DNA from: Psococerastis gibbosa
Lineage: Eukaryota; Arthropoda; Insecta; Psocodea; Psocidae
Direction of reading: 5' to 3'
Length of the DNA stretch: 64,000 nt
Assembly (NCBI GenBank): GCA_963971405.1
Contig: OZ020486.1
Span: 16,949,419 to 17,013,418, forward strand
Below are positions 56,401-64,000 of the stretch, piece after piece. The position numbers were made by a program, and so were the translations under genes. The notes under the pieces were generated by a model, which saw only the letters and a program-made list of their open reading frames with translations, ran no database searches and had not been told where the DNA came from. The first letter of the stretch is position 1, and the number at the start of each line of letters is the position of its first letter.

Positions 56401-59027
56401 GTGCGGTGTGGCATGTTGGTTACCTATATATAAACATATAGAATGCGTCTAATATCAAATTTTAAAATGCTAAAATAAAAACAAAAACACAATGTAGACA
56501 AGGACTTTTAAATCGGAGGGGGGGTTAAAACTTAAAAGAGAGCATGTCAATAAATAAATATTGACTTTGTTCTATTACTAAGTCAACCTAGCGGAGTTAG
56601 GGCTATAAAGCCCTCTCTTACACTCAACTGCCGGCGTTACATGCATTACAAGTGTGGGACTCGAACCAACAACCTTTCGGGTGAAAGTCTGAGTCTGTAC
56701 CACTACATGTCCTGGGCTAAATTTTTTGCTGTTTTAATCATAGAATAAATATTTACTGGTTTTAATTGCCAGGGGAAGTTTGTTGTAAAAATGTAATCCA
56801 GTGAATTCTGTTTGTCTCTGTATTAGGGCAGTTTTAGGTCCGATCTGAATTTATGGTTGTGTTTGTATGTGCCATGTATCGAGTGGTATGGTTGTGATTT
56901 ACTGTTTCCTTCGACATACTTCTTTTGTATTACAATCTATGGATTGGTTTGCAGTGAATGTTGTAGTCTTCTTATCCACTCTTGTCTATTTTATGTGGCC
57001 CCTTTTCAATCCTTTATACTTTGACATTCTAGTGACATAGAAATCTTCTGAAGTGCGCTCGGAAAGAGACTGCTCATTTGCTCCCATGTCAAATTTCTAA
57101 GCGTATCCCCAAAGCTGAGAAATAAAATAATGAAGTTATCGGGGAAATCCGGGCTGTAAAACCAAAAGCCCCAGTGGAATAGTTATATGCTTATATGATT
57201 ATATTGTATATATATATATATTTTTGTTTTACTTTTCCACTTTAAAGGTGAAATGGCGATTTAACTAGAGTAGTATTCTCGGGTTTTATCATTCAGAAAT
57301 ATTGAGATCAGCCTCCCCTTCTTATTAACAAACAATATTTTGAATCGTAAGAAATTGATTTTGCTATATTAGAATGTGTACGGTATTGCTTTTTAAAATC
57401 GAATTAGTCCAGATTCCAAAACTTGAAATTTAATTAAAATTTGGTAGGTACATAATTTAACGGCTAGATTGAATTGAATAGGCTGCAAACAAAATAAGAC
57501 AGTAATCAACGAAGCAAATAAATGTGAAGAAAGCTCTAAGCTGCTTCGCCTTTGTCATTGTAGATTGTACAAACTATTCTATTACACAAAACTCTCGGAA
57601 TTCTTAGTCTCATACCTGTTGCTGAAATGGAATTAATGACTTCTCCCGTTAGTTGTTTGTCTGTTTGCTTTAAGAGAAATTACACAGGATGCTTTTTGTC
57701 AGCGAATCGCGTTGCTGCAGCTAAAAATTATTTTAACTTATTACATTCCTGTCTGTTTTTTCAACATCTATAGTGTTTTCTAGGATTCCAACTTAACAAT
57801 AATAAACTAAGCAATCAATTGCTATTTCCTAGCTTAAAATCATGTTATTTAATATAGGTAGGGGGGGGGGCAAATCTAAAGGAGGGGAAGGGTGGGTGCA
57901 GGCCATTATGAACCGTGCAACCGTCAGAACGAGTTATACTAGTACATGACAAAGCCAAAAATTCCTCATGGTACATTAGGTATGCTAGGGAAGTGCATAG
58001 AATATCATGGAAACTCATAGAACAAAGAATCGTAATTGATTTTAATGATTTTAACTCTTGTTATATTTAACAGCTGTAGACAACACCTTCATTGTCAAGG
58101 ACAAGCCGCGGGTACCAGTTGTAACAGAGGAGCCACCAGTAGTGCCGGAGGTGGGCAAGCCCGTGGATGTCGCCCCTGGACCCGAGCCACCGCGGAATGA
58201 TGTAGAGAGCCCGCCTAAGCCCGAGAAGCCGAGCCCAGATCACACGGACCACAGCACTGTTCTCATGGAGAATCACGAAGAGCGCGCAACCTCTTTCTTC
58301 GCTCAGCCCGGCATACTTGCAGGTGTGTAATGCTCCTTTACAATAGCCGAATTTAGCCAGCTGGGGGTAAAAATGAGGCATAGCTATTAGCCCACAGCCA
58401 GCAGCATGCTGTCCGCTTCAGCTAAACAAGCCAAATGGAGTTCCCTTGCGTTCCGCTGTTTCTCCGGATTGCACTAATGATGTGTAACTCCACGTGGAGT
58501 TGACTCTCACGGGTTGACTCCGATAGCTAGAAAGTGACTGCACGACTCCAATAAGACCAGTTCGGACTCATCTACAGTCTCATTGCACGTAAACTCAATA
58601 CACAGAGCTTGGAATATGGCGCCGGTGGACTCAAGAAAGCAGCGGCAAATAAAACACGAATAGAACTGCTGTAAGTTCTGCGCACTTGACCTTTGTTCCC
58701 TCGCAATCTTAATAGTTTTATTTTGACAGTATTGCGCTTATAGTGACAGTAACTCGCTTCGACGAAGAAACTACTTTTTGTCGTTTACTGCATTATCCGT
58801 GGATGGCCATCCAGCTAGCCTGTTTTGCTCATATTTATAGCGTGTGTTTTGTTGCAGCTGTCATTGGTGGATGTGTCGTTGGATTGCTGTGCGCTATTCT
58901 GGTGGTAATGTTTATCGTGTATCGGATGAGGAAGAAAGACGAGGGCTCATACGCACTTGAAGAGCCGAAACGTTCTCCGACCGCCAATTCATACTCGAAG
59001 AACTCGCAGCGAGAATTCTACGCTTGA
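32339..59027 (+). CDS. Sdc: Syndecan, heparan-sulfate transmembrane proteoglycan
   Basis: Four exons (32339-32404, 52999-53161, 58074-58322, 58858-59027) with agreeing phases give 215 aa. Syndecans are cell-surface proteoglycans acting as co-receptors in adhesion and growth-factor signalling. The order is a signal peptide (MNLRIYLLALCAYSIGFTSA), an acidic region with Ser-Gly glycosaminoglycan sites (EGSGGG, EASGSGYG, SSSGDGDS), and a Pro-rich spacer (PRVPVVTEEPPVVPEVGKPV). A membrane span with a GxxxG motif (GCVVG) follows, then the conserved cytoplasmic parts C1 (RMRKKDEGSYALEEPKR), V (SPTANSYSKNSQ) and C2 ending EFYA, the PDZ ligand. The ectodomain is short compared with many invertebrate syndecans. 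Intron 1 is 20.6 kb and holds most of the mobile elements of this half. The gene is head-to-head with NAGLU. Confidence 0.96.
32630..32728 (+). CDS. Possible in-frame cassette exon in syndecan intron 1
   Basis: 99 nt between TTTTTGTAG and G|GTATTT, open in phase 0 at both ends, 226 nt after exon 1. It would insert DIKEDQACNINPTAAYLIIK and a further 13 residues after the signal peptide. It has no recognisable domain and an open 99-nt frame can arise by chance. Confidence 0.2.
34528..34752 (+). repeat. Dispersed repeat, family Z, with insertion
   Basis: Shares GTGGACCTCCTGATTATAG, GGATTCCGAACCACTTGG and AATCGGAGGTGACCAGGAC with the copy at 3270, interrupted by about 45 bp after GACCAGGAC. Confidence 0.7.
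35104..35392 (+). mobile_element. MITE family B, copy 2, rearranged
   Basis: The left end GGCGGGGTTTCCACCGACC occurs twice (35104 and 35184), the second after a GACGTGGTAGCAGACATTC arm. The right arm has lost about 15 bp between TGCATTCTGCA and ACCCCGCC. Flanks TTA and TAA. Confidence 0.75.
35972..36150 (-). repeat. SINE-like repeat, family X
   Basis: Minus-strand copy, CGACTTTGATGGCCAGGTGG at the head when read on its own strand, and CGCATACAAACCATACAAAC at the tail end. Confidence 0.65.
37830..38420. repeat. Dispersed repeat, family E, with a retroelement-like 3' segment
   Basis: The part 37830-38050 resembles 50458-50730 (GGGTATGCAATGT, TTGTTCAAAACCAAAACTTCGC, GGTTCC.CAGAAAATTAT). The following CATGCCAAATTTCATTAAAA with GACGAACAGACAGCCAGACA is the kind of phrase often seen near the 3' ends of retroelements; it is not proof of one. 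Confidence 0.5.
38685..39068 (+). mobile_element. MITE family A, copy 6
   Basis: 384 bp, ends GGTGCCCATTCGATTGACC and its inverse, flanked by TTA on both sides (38682-38684 and 39069-39071). Complete and well preserved. Confidence 0.88.
40203..40383 (-). repeat. tRNA-derived SINE, family Y
   Basis: Read on the minus strand it has a tRNA-like head with AAGTTGGTAGAGAAGTGGAA and the B box GGTTCGAGACT, then ACCAGTAAGGGAAAAACGCG and GGCTGCCGGACATATTGCCG. Copies at 45050-45145 (minus, head only) and 52230-52440 (plus). Confidence 0.7.
40795..41270 (+). repeat. Local tandem duplication, offset 305 bp
   Basis: The segments 40795-40965 and about 41095-41270 share GCCGTATGTTATGT, GGAAAGATTATTTTTAAT and TGTCTGCCACGTTTACCCAA, shifted by 305 bp. 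A second phrase TTTCCCCTGAATAGTCAGT also occurs twice (40752 and 40970). No gene seen. Confidence 0.75.
42400..42520 (-). repeat. SINE-like repeat, family X, truncated
   Basis: Shares AATTTAATGAATGTATCCGA, TCAATCGCCTCACTAAGTAA and CACCTTCAACCTTGCCACCGAA with the copy at 23703. Its middle is deleted. Confidence 0.6.
42569..42785 (+). repeat. tRNA-derived SINE, third head type, with the shared tail
   Basis: Head GGCCGTGGTTGAGTGG and the B box AGTTCGAATCC, body with GGACTAAGGCCTAAGCC, then the tail CCCTAACTCGGCTGGGTTAG, AAAAAGTCATTATTTCTTTA. The tail closely matches that of the tRNA-Glu SINE though the heads differ. Confidence 0.75.
43345..43525 (-). pseudogene. Decayed LINE C-terminal fragment
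   Basis: On the minus strand, in shifting frames: RITTGHDCIGTGSLL, then SDICPLCNEAMMNAELQTIC and PALVEDPPQ. The order TGHDC...CPLCN...M....L..CPAL is typical of the region after RNase H in some non-LTR retrotransposons. Frames do not join. Confidence 0.65.
45050..45145 (-). repeat. tRNA-derived SINE, family Y, head
   Basis: Minus strand: CCAGTTGGTAGAGAGCTGGA and GGACGAGGTTCAAGAC, a clear tRNA-like A box/B box pair. Confidence 0.6.
46935..47795 (+). pseudogene. Broken mariner-type transposase (DD37D spacing)
   Basis: Fragments read in order, with frame changes and stops: KRKKGHLL, LKRYAKNGHRNILFSDEKMF, TIEETFNRQNDRVYARS, GHHPSSVMVWFG, WVFHQDSAPAHKA, SPDLNPLDYSIW and IDDWPRRLR. These match Tc1/mariner transposases widespread in arthropods. 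The catalytic acids seen are the D of SDEK, the D of HQDSAPAH and, 37 residues later, the D of NPLDY. At least three breaks (a stop in the first helix region, a frameshift near 47355 and another near 47450) make it dead. No clear terminal inverted repeats were found. Lies in syndecan intron 1. Confidence 0.88.
47974..48164 (+). repeat. tRNA-Glu-derived SINE copy
   Basis: AGGACATGTAGAGTAGTGCT head, CTTTCATCCGAAAGG anticodon-stem region, tail AGTAATAGACCAAAAATCAT and an ATTT run. Confidence 0.8.
49209..49616 (+). mobile_element. Foldback element with TTAA ends
   Basis: 408 bp. TTAAGAGGACATGCTACG and CGTAGCATGTCCTCTTAA are perfect 18-bp inverses. The arms continue with GAAAATTAGCACC / GGTGCTAATTTTC. 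If TTAA is the target duplication, the element would be of piggyBac-like type; no transposase is present. Related to 17145-17500. Confidence 0.75.
50458..50494 (+). repeat. Perfect 16-bp hairpin
   Basis: GGGTATGCAATGTATT and AATACATTGCATACCC around CCCCC. It is at the start of the second copy of repeat family E; the other copy (37813) has only one arm. Confidence 0.85.
50495..50730 (+). repeat. Dispersed repeat, family E, second copy
   Basis: Shares TTATTCAAAACCTAAACTTTGC, GGCATCGATGAAAAGGTTCC and TTTTCATGAAAAT phrases with 37830-38050. Confidence 0.6.
51744..51905 (+). mobile_element. Possible pogo/Tigger-like MITE remnant
   Basis: Begins TA then CAGTAGAATCCGTTTATTAT and holds several GTCATAATA repeats (GACGTCATAATA-like phrases at 51781, 51864 and 51886). 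The opening resembles pogo-type ends. No right end was found. Confidence 0.35.
52230..52440 (+). repeat. tRNA-derived SINE, family Y
   Basis: CCAGTTGGAACGGAAGGTCG and GAGGTTTGAGACTCG at the head, GGGAGAAACGCTGTTGCCGG in the body, matching the inverse of the copy at 40203. Confidence 0.7.
52999..53161 (+). CDS. Sdc: Syndecan exon 2, glycosaminoglycan-attachment region
   Basis: Acceptor TTTTGCAG, phase 0. Encodes AQDSWKGKDDLYIDDELEGS, GGGHREFGKDDLEASGSGYG and PDDEDASSSGDGDS. Acidic residues flank Ser-Gly pairs, the usual heparan/chondroitin sulfate acceptor pattern. Two donors are possible in the same phase: G|GTGATG after 53146 and T|GTGAGT after 53161. I chose the second, which fits the consensus better. 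Confidence 0.92.
53657..53981 (+). mobile_element. MITE family B, copy 3
   Basis: 325 bp, ends GGCGGGGTTTCCACCGACC and its inverse, TAA on both sides (53654-53656 and 53982-53984). The inner arm GACGTGGTAGCAGACATTC and a second TAAGGCGGGG start at 53725 give it the same nested look as copies 1 and 2. Confidence 0.85.
54080..54302. repeat. Dispersed repeat, family D, joined to a TIR-like end
   Basis: 54080-54205 matches 12655-12800. It runs into AATTAGGGATAACTTGGGAA and CCTTGTGAATACCCC, which resembles the right end of the element at 11416-12231. The two repeats may thus be parts of one larger element. Confidence 0.5.
55255..55455 (-). pseudogene. Decayed LINE pol C-terminal fragment
   Basis: Minus strand: PRKRWKDELETDIRELG, then RRWWSVVQNQDDWRNVVEQA and KAHQGL. 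KRW.D.L..D ... W...QN.D.WR..VEQAK.HQGL is the usual last part of non-LTR retrotransposon pol, different in sequence from the fragment at 6950. Confidence 0.7.
56548..56713 (-). repeat. tRNA-Glu-derived SINE, internally deleted
   Basis: Head (GGGACTCGAACCAACAACCT, TTTCGGGTGAAAGTC) and tail (CCAACC/CCTAGCGGAGTTAGGGC) are intact but most of the middle GGAGGGCGTG segment is missing. Confidence 0.8.
58074..58322 (+). CDS. Sdc: Syndecan exon 3, Pro-rich spacer
   Basis: 249 nt, acceptor TTTAACAG, phase 1 to phase 1, donor G|GTGTGT. It encodes VDNTFIVKDKPRVPVVTEEP and a Pro/Glu-rich run to HEERATSFFAQPGILA. The last part (TSFFAQPGILA just before the membrane) is the membrane-proximal position where syndecans are usually shed. 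Confidence 0.92.
58858..59027 (+). CDS. Sdc: Syndecan exon 4, membrane span and cytoplasmic tail
   Basis: Acceptor TGTTGCAG, phase 1. Encodes AVIGGCVVGLLCAILVVMFI with VY, then the complete tail to EFYA and TGA. The C1 stretch binds membrane-cytoskeleton linkers and EFYA binds PDZ proteins such as syntenin in known family members. Confidence 0.98.
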
Positions 59028-59496
59028 ACTAACTCCGCCCGTACCTGCCGCGAAACTTCACTCAAGTCCACTCATTAATAGTTAATTAATGAGGCTAGCA
59101 AGTAGTCGCCACTGATTGCAACCCCCGTTTTTACTTGCTAGTGAAATGTCAAGTAAAATCTGTGGTAGCTCATGCCTTGTGTTATGACTTATTTGAACTC
59201 TAGGACCTTGCAGTGGTCGGTTCCAAGAATTTCGAAACTCTGCGTCGGCGTAGCAGAGCTCTCGGACGTCACGTGACATTTTTGTAACTGATTGTGCTGT
59301 TGAGCTTTGAACACGCAAAGTATTTCCACTGTAAGCAGATCAGTATACGAACAAACTTCACAACTTTGTTTCTGTCTCTATCTCTTTCTTAAATGTGTGA
59401 TCCAATTGTTGGAAGAGTGTATTGAGCAATATTGTTATTAATTTACTAACTTGGAACAACCTGCGTCCGCAGTACCGAGCCTGGTGTTTTTTAGAT

Positions 59497-59502
59497 AATA
59501 AA
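59497..59502 (+). terminator. Syndecan polyadenylation signal
   Basis: AATAAA 470 nt after the stop codon, the first one in the 3' region. Confidence 0.55.
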
Positions 59503-61429
59503 CTCAACAATAATTCTCCTAGTACTCAACTCCGGTGTGTTGTTTCTATTAATAATTTCTAAAATTCACTTACCGCACGCATTGCATTTATACTGTGGGA
59601 TTATATAATAGTTAGAGCGTCTGTATTGTAAAAAATTTAAATTCATAGCTATAAAAATTATATATTTCTCCTAGTCCCGTGTGGTCTAGATGGAAATTCT
59701 TTAGTGTCTGCGACACTCTTGCCTGTCACATTGCTCCTATTTGTACATTGCCTTTTTGCCCCTCATAGCATTAGATGTGTTTTGTAGCTCTTCGAGCAAG
59801 GTATTTTTAAGAAGTTCGTAATAATTCATGTGTCCTTGATTCTTCAGGTAGACGGTATTTAAAGCCATATGGTACACATAGTTTATAATGAAAGAGCAAT
59901 CATAGGAAGGAATCGAATAAAGAAAACTCTTTGGCATCTAATGGTTCATTGAGTTTGTATGGGAGCTTCATGCAATTTCTGTTCGATTATTCTTTTTTAT
60001 CTATTTTTTTATTATTTATACACTTTTTATGCATAGATTTTTTTTCTACCGGCAACTTATATTTAACTGTACTGAAAATAAATAGGCTGCTATCACGGAT
60101 TGAGTAATGTGTCGATTCTGGGCAATAGGCACAAACTATTCTCTGACTGAGTTCTGAAGCGTGTGATTACATAAAACCTGATTTTCTGAGCTTTTACCAT
60201 ACCTAACGCGATTCGGTAGAACCACTCATCTTCAGTTCATTATCCTGCTATCCAGTCAAATGCCGAAGCCATGAAGAAATAAATTGACAATGACAAGTAG
60301 TGTCCCTCACCACGAGCTGAATGTTAGTGCTGAACACGTAATGCACCGGGCTTGTTTAAAACGCTGCATAGGAAAATCAGGTTTTGATGGACGAGTTGCT
60401 ATGATTCCGTTTTGTTGGTATATTAATGGGTTTATTCGTTGCCCGTTGGTTTCTTACTTTATGTTAGGTATGCAAATTGTTTTGAAGTTGTGCTAACAGG
60501 CTTTTATTGAACGGCAGCTTACTAAAATGTATTACGATGGGCTAGGATGGCTGATATACTGGTTCTGTACATATTGCGATTGATTGTACTTGGCAACTTA
60601 AGGTTAAATTGCGCGTCGCAGTGTAATGTAGGGAACATGGAGACCTTTCCCATAGAAATAAACCATGTTGAAAGGACTAGTTTTTCAGCCATTGAAAGAT
60701 TTCATCACAGTGTCACATTGAACCCAGCAAATGAGTGCCATAATATGAGCGGAGATTGAAAAGTTCGGCGGAAAGAGTATTGTATTGAGTGAATGAATAA
60801 AATTCTAACAAAGTGTATTTGAAACAATCGGTAAAAAAAATTTCTCATTTTTTAGACTGTATAGAAAAGTTAGTTGAAGTTAATTTATTTATAAACAAGA
60901 ATATAGAATTAACTTACTGTCGTTGTAGAGGCAGACTGGGGGAGAAGCCTCGCAGGATATATATTATGTATAATCATTATTATTCCATTTAAATAAATCA
61001 ATATTTCAATAAGAAAAGCTGAAGCGAAGATATTATGTAAGTAAATTATTTCGTACTTACACATTATTTTTCAGCTTCAATTTTGTACAAGAGATTTTAT
61101 TGCTCGTGCAAAATTGTGGTTTAATATTTATCTTTAGTGTGAGTCTATCCTTCCTAATAACAGAATTACTCTTGAGTATTCTCGCTTTTACAGAAATTAT
61201 TTTATCGTTTATTCTTTTAATGACAGTCTATGTACTGTATGAATAATCTGTTATATTATTCTAGTAAAATATCAGCTGTTTGGGTTTTTCTAATAAAAAA
61301 AAATTAAGGGTCCGTCCGAAATATCCTTCAACTATACGATCTGAGAGCCTACTATGTCGATTATTTTTAATCTTAAGCTGGGATTTAAAACGATAATTTT
61401 ATTCAAAATTGTTCTGTTTACATTTCTAT

Positions 61430-61580
61430 GGTGCCCATTCCACATACGTACAACGTCAACGAAAAATTGAAAAATGACGTAAATTGACGTGGTAGCAGAA
61501 TTTTTAGTATGTCTTTAATGTCTGCTAAAACGTCATTTTTCAATTTTTCGTTGACGTTGTACGTATATGGAATACCCCGC
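61430..61580 (+). mobile_element. MITE family C, copy 3, hybrid ends
   Basis: The left end GGTGCCCATTCCACATACGT combines the family A opening with the family C inner sequence. The right end is CGTATATGGAATACCCCGC. Contains GACGTGGTAGCAGAATTTTT and TGTCTGCTAAAACGTC. Confidence 0.75.
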
Positions 61581-62271
61581 TAACCCCCCAAGAATACGAT
61601 AATACTAAACGACATAGTGGGCCCGTTGGCAGACAGGCAGTCAGTCGTATTATCATTATCACTTGTCTGCCATGTATCTTATTTAGAGAATGTTCCATCA
61701 ATTCGATGAACTGGAAAGACATACTTGCTTATTTAAAAAGACATTGATGTAAAATGAGCAAAACCTATTATGGAATGTTTTTCCTGAACTACATAAGTTA
61801 CTCCATTCTGTTTTACAGATTCTTTATTGTGTCTATTCTATATAGGAATACCTAAAATCATGGGACATTTCGACGCCACCTGATTTTTAAAAGGTGTAGA
61901 ATGATAGTACGTTTTCCATTTTACCATATTGCCGGTTTTTGTTATGGCGGAATATGAACTCACATGCTTGTCTCCCAGTGATGTCTGTTATCGAATGTAA
62001 ATCCCAATAGCAGGCATTCCACAGCCTGAGTAATCCTGCCCAGCACCATTTTACTTTCAAATTAAGAAACATAGAGTCAACTGTATCAATTAACATTTCC
62101 AGTTGTAAATAGATTTATTATGTTTTTTTACTACATCTGCGTCTACATTCCTTTGTTAGGTACCCCATTAATAGTATTAGAGGTATTCGCATTGAATGTA
62201 TGGAAACGTGAAATGATCGAAATTCATTTCAAACTCCAAGCCAAGCAAGGATTTGACGTTTCATAATTATG

Positions 62272-62489
62272 TTAATAAATAAGGACTTTTTATTGTTTCT
62301 ATTACTAAGTCAACATAGCGGAGTTATAAAGGCTATAAAGCCCTCTCTTACACTCAACTAGGAAAGCCCCGGACCGCCTGCTTTACATGCCCTCCTGATG
62401 CATGGCCAGAAAATGTGGCCAGTGTGGGACTCGAACCAACAACCTATCGGGTGAAAGTCAGAGTCCGTACCACTACGCTACGTGTCCTG
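62272..62489 (-). repeat. tRNA-Glu-derived SINE copy
   Basis: Full-length minus-strand copy with GGGACTCGAACCAACAACCT, ATCGGGTGAAAGTCAGAGTC and the tail TTACTAAGTCAACATAGCGG. Confidence 0.85.
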
Positions 62490-64000
62490 TTAATGTTGTT
62501 AACATCTTGACGTCGTAAGTAGGCTACCCATATCATCAAGGACTCTGGTAGTATTGCATGATTTTATTTTTACCTATTTACTAAGCATAGGTTATAATGC
62601 AAGGACATATTCTCAAAGGGCAATAATTTAAACTCAGGACTTCCATCGTAAATCATTGGGCCATGTTTAAGGAATAGCTTTCGTCGTTATCTCCGGAGAA
62701 AAGAAAAGTAAAGTCACAGTTCTAGAGGCAGCAGCAGGCAGACTCATGGCACTTGTTTTTTTTTTACAAAATTGATGAAACTAGTATTAGTATTTTATTA
62801 ATTAAAATTCAATGGTCCATTGCGATACTGATTATTTCTTTTATGTTCAATAATGCATCCAAGAGGGTACTCCGGATGATTTTGCCCCTTTGAGAAACTC
62901 GTACTCTTTTCAGAATTATGTCCAATATGTGTGTAAAACTGAGCATTGTGAAAGATCTAAGCCAGACCACAGATCAATTTTTTTTGTCATTGTAAAAACA
63001 TTTACCATAGATGATTCGAGGCACCCTGGACCCATGAAGTTATTCACAATTACTACCTAGTATGTAATTTCGTAAGTTTAGAATCTATTAGATATAGGCG
63101 AAGCCGCGAAGGGGATGTGTGAAATATTATTTATAGCCTGTTATGCAGTCGTTGGCATTTGAAAATTCTTTAGTTTACCACATGCCAGCTCAATCAACTG
63201 AAAATAATTTCATTTCAGTTTCTTCAAACCCTAATGTTTCCATTTTTCTTAACACTATCTTAGACATACCTTATAAAATATTAAAACCAGTTTTTAACAG
63301 CAACAAATTTATTGAATTAATATTAATAATTCGAAATAACCGCACATGCAATACTTTTATAGGATGAGTATATCACATTATAAAATGTTCCTGGGTAAAA
63401 TATTTCTATAAATAAGGTAATACAAATATAGTATGATGTAAAATATTAGTAAAGTTCGAGGGTAAAACGATTTGTATGGCAGACCCAAGTTAAAATACGA
63501 AAATGAAGTGGCTATTTTGAGTCATTACAGCTTTCTTTAAATTTTCAATTCATGATGTTATTTACAGTAATCATAAAAATGTAATCTTACATTAGCAATG
63601 TCTGTGACGCCAAATGAATATGATAATATTCACATATTCTGCGGTTCATTTTTGGTTATATTAATAATTTGAGAAGTACAGTAAGAAGGTAAAACAGCAA
63701 CATCAATTGTAAACCACGGCATTTTAAGACCCGTTACCTTAAACCGAGGGGCTTATACTCATTTGGTTCAAGGCAAACTAAGCGGGTATTTTGTTGCCAG
63801 ACTAGAAGAATGAGGGTCGTGGACTATTAGTCTACCTACACCCGGTTAATACGTAATTAAATCCAGTGAGCAGTCTTGTTTACAGTAGCCTACAAGAGTC
63901 AGTACAGGATTTAAAAAAAGATCGGTCTATAGTGCCGCCAACCGTCAGAAATAAAATATAACAACATAATCGGGAGCTATCCGATTTACACAACAAAACA

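Larger units (their letters stand above)
59520..64000. other. DNA downstream of syndecan, no gene seen
   Basis: Apart from a family C MITE and one SINE listed separately, I see no supported exon, RNA or repeat. Longer syndecan 3' untranslated sequence cannot be excluded. Confidence 0.5.

Overview
This is an AT-rich stretch of animal nuclear DNA with spliced genes, long introns and dense short mobile elements. The best lineage clue is the syndecan cytoplasmic tail (RMRKKDEGSYALEEPKR followed by a terminal EFYA), which is closest to arthropod syndecans as I remember them. I read the window as arthropod and cannot name the species.

Four real protein genes can be assembled from exons whose phases and splice sites agree. 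(1) Positions 1-18.4 kb, plus strand: the last exons of a KCNQ-type potassium channel, whose membrane part lies off the left edge. Its helix B/C exon is present twice. The first copy has the +1 base of its splice donor changed, so it runs into a stop followed by a polyadenylation signal. (2) 21.5-24.4 kb, plus: a complete enkurin gene (ciliary/flagellar calmodulin- and SH3-binding adaptor) with a near-consensus RFX X-box 93 bp upstream of its ATG. (3) 24.5-30.0 kb, minus: a complete three-exon lysosomal alpha-N-acetylglucosaminidase (NAGLU, GH89, 768 aa), tail-to-tail with enkurin. (4) 32.3-59.5 kb, plus: a complete four-exon syndecan (215 aa) with a 20.6 kb first intron, head-to-head with NAGLU across 2.3 kb.

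The rest is intron and intergenic DNA filled with non-autonomous elements. These include palindromic MITEs of at least three related families with 3-bp TAA/TTA/TCA target duplications, which share the internal motif GACGTGGTAGCAGA and sometimes sit inside one another. Others are TTAA-flanked and TATA-flanked foldback elements, two hAT-like elements with 8-bp target duplications, and several tRNA-derived SINE families. At least two SINE heads, and one repeat that is not obviously tRNA-derived, share a common 3' tail. There are also decayed LINE pol fragments and a broken DD37D mariner-type transposase in the syndecan intron.

The four genes do not form one pathway. NAGLU degrades heparan sulfate and syndecan carries it, and the two are divergently arranged, which may be chance. 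No rRNA, CRISPR or intact autonomous transposon was seen. From 59.5 kb to the right edge I see only repeats and unassigned DNA.
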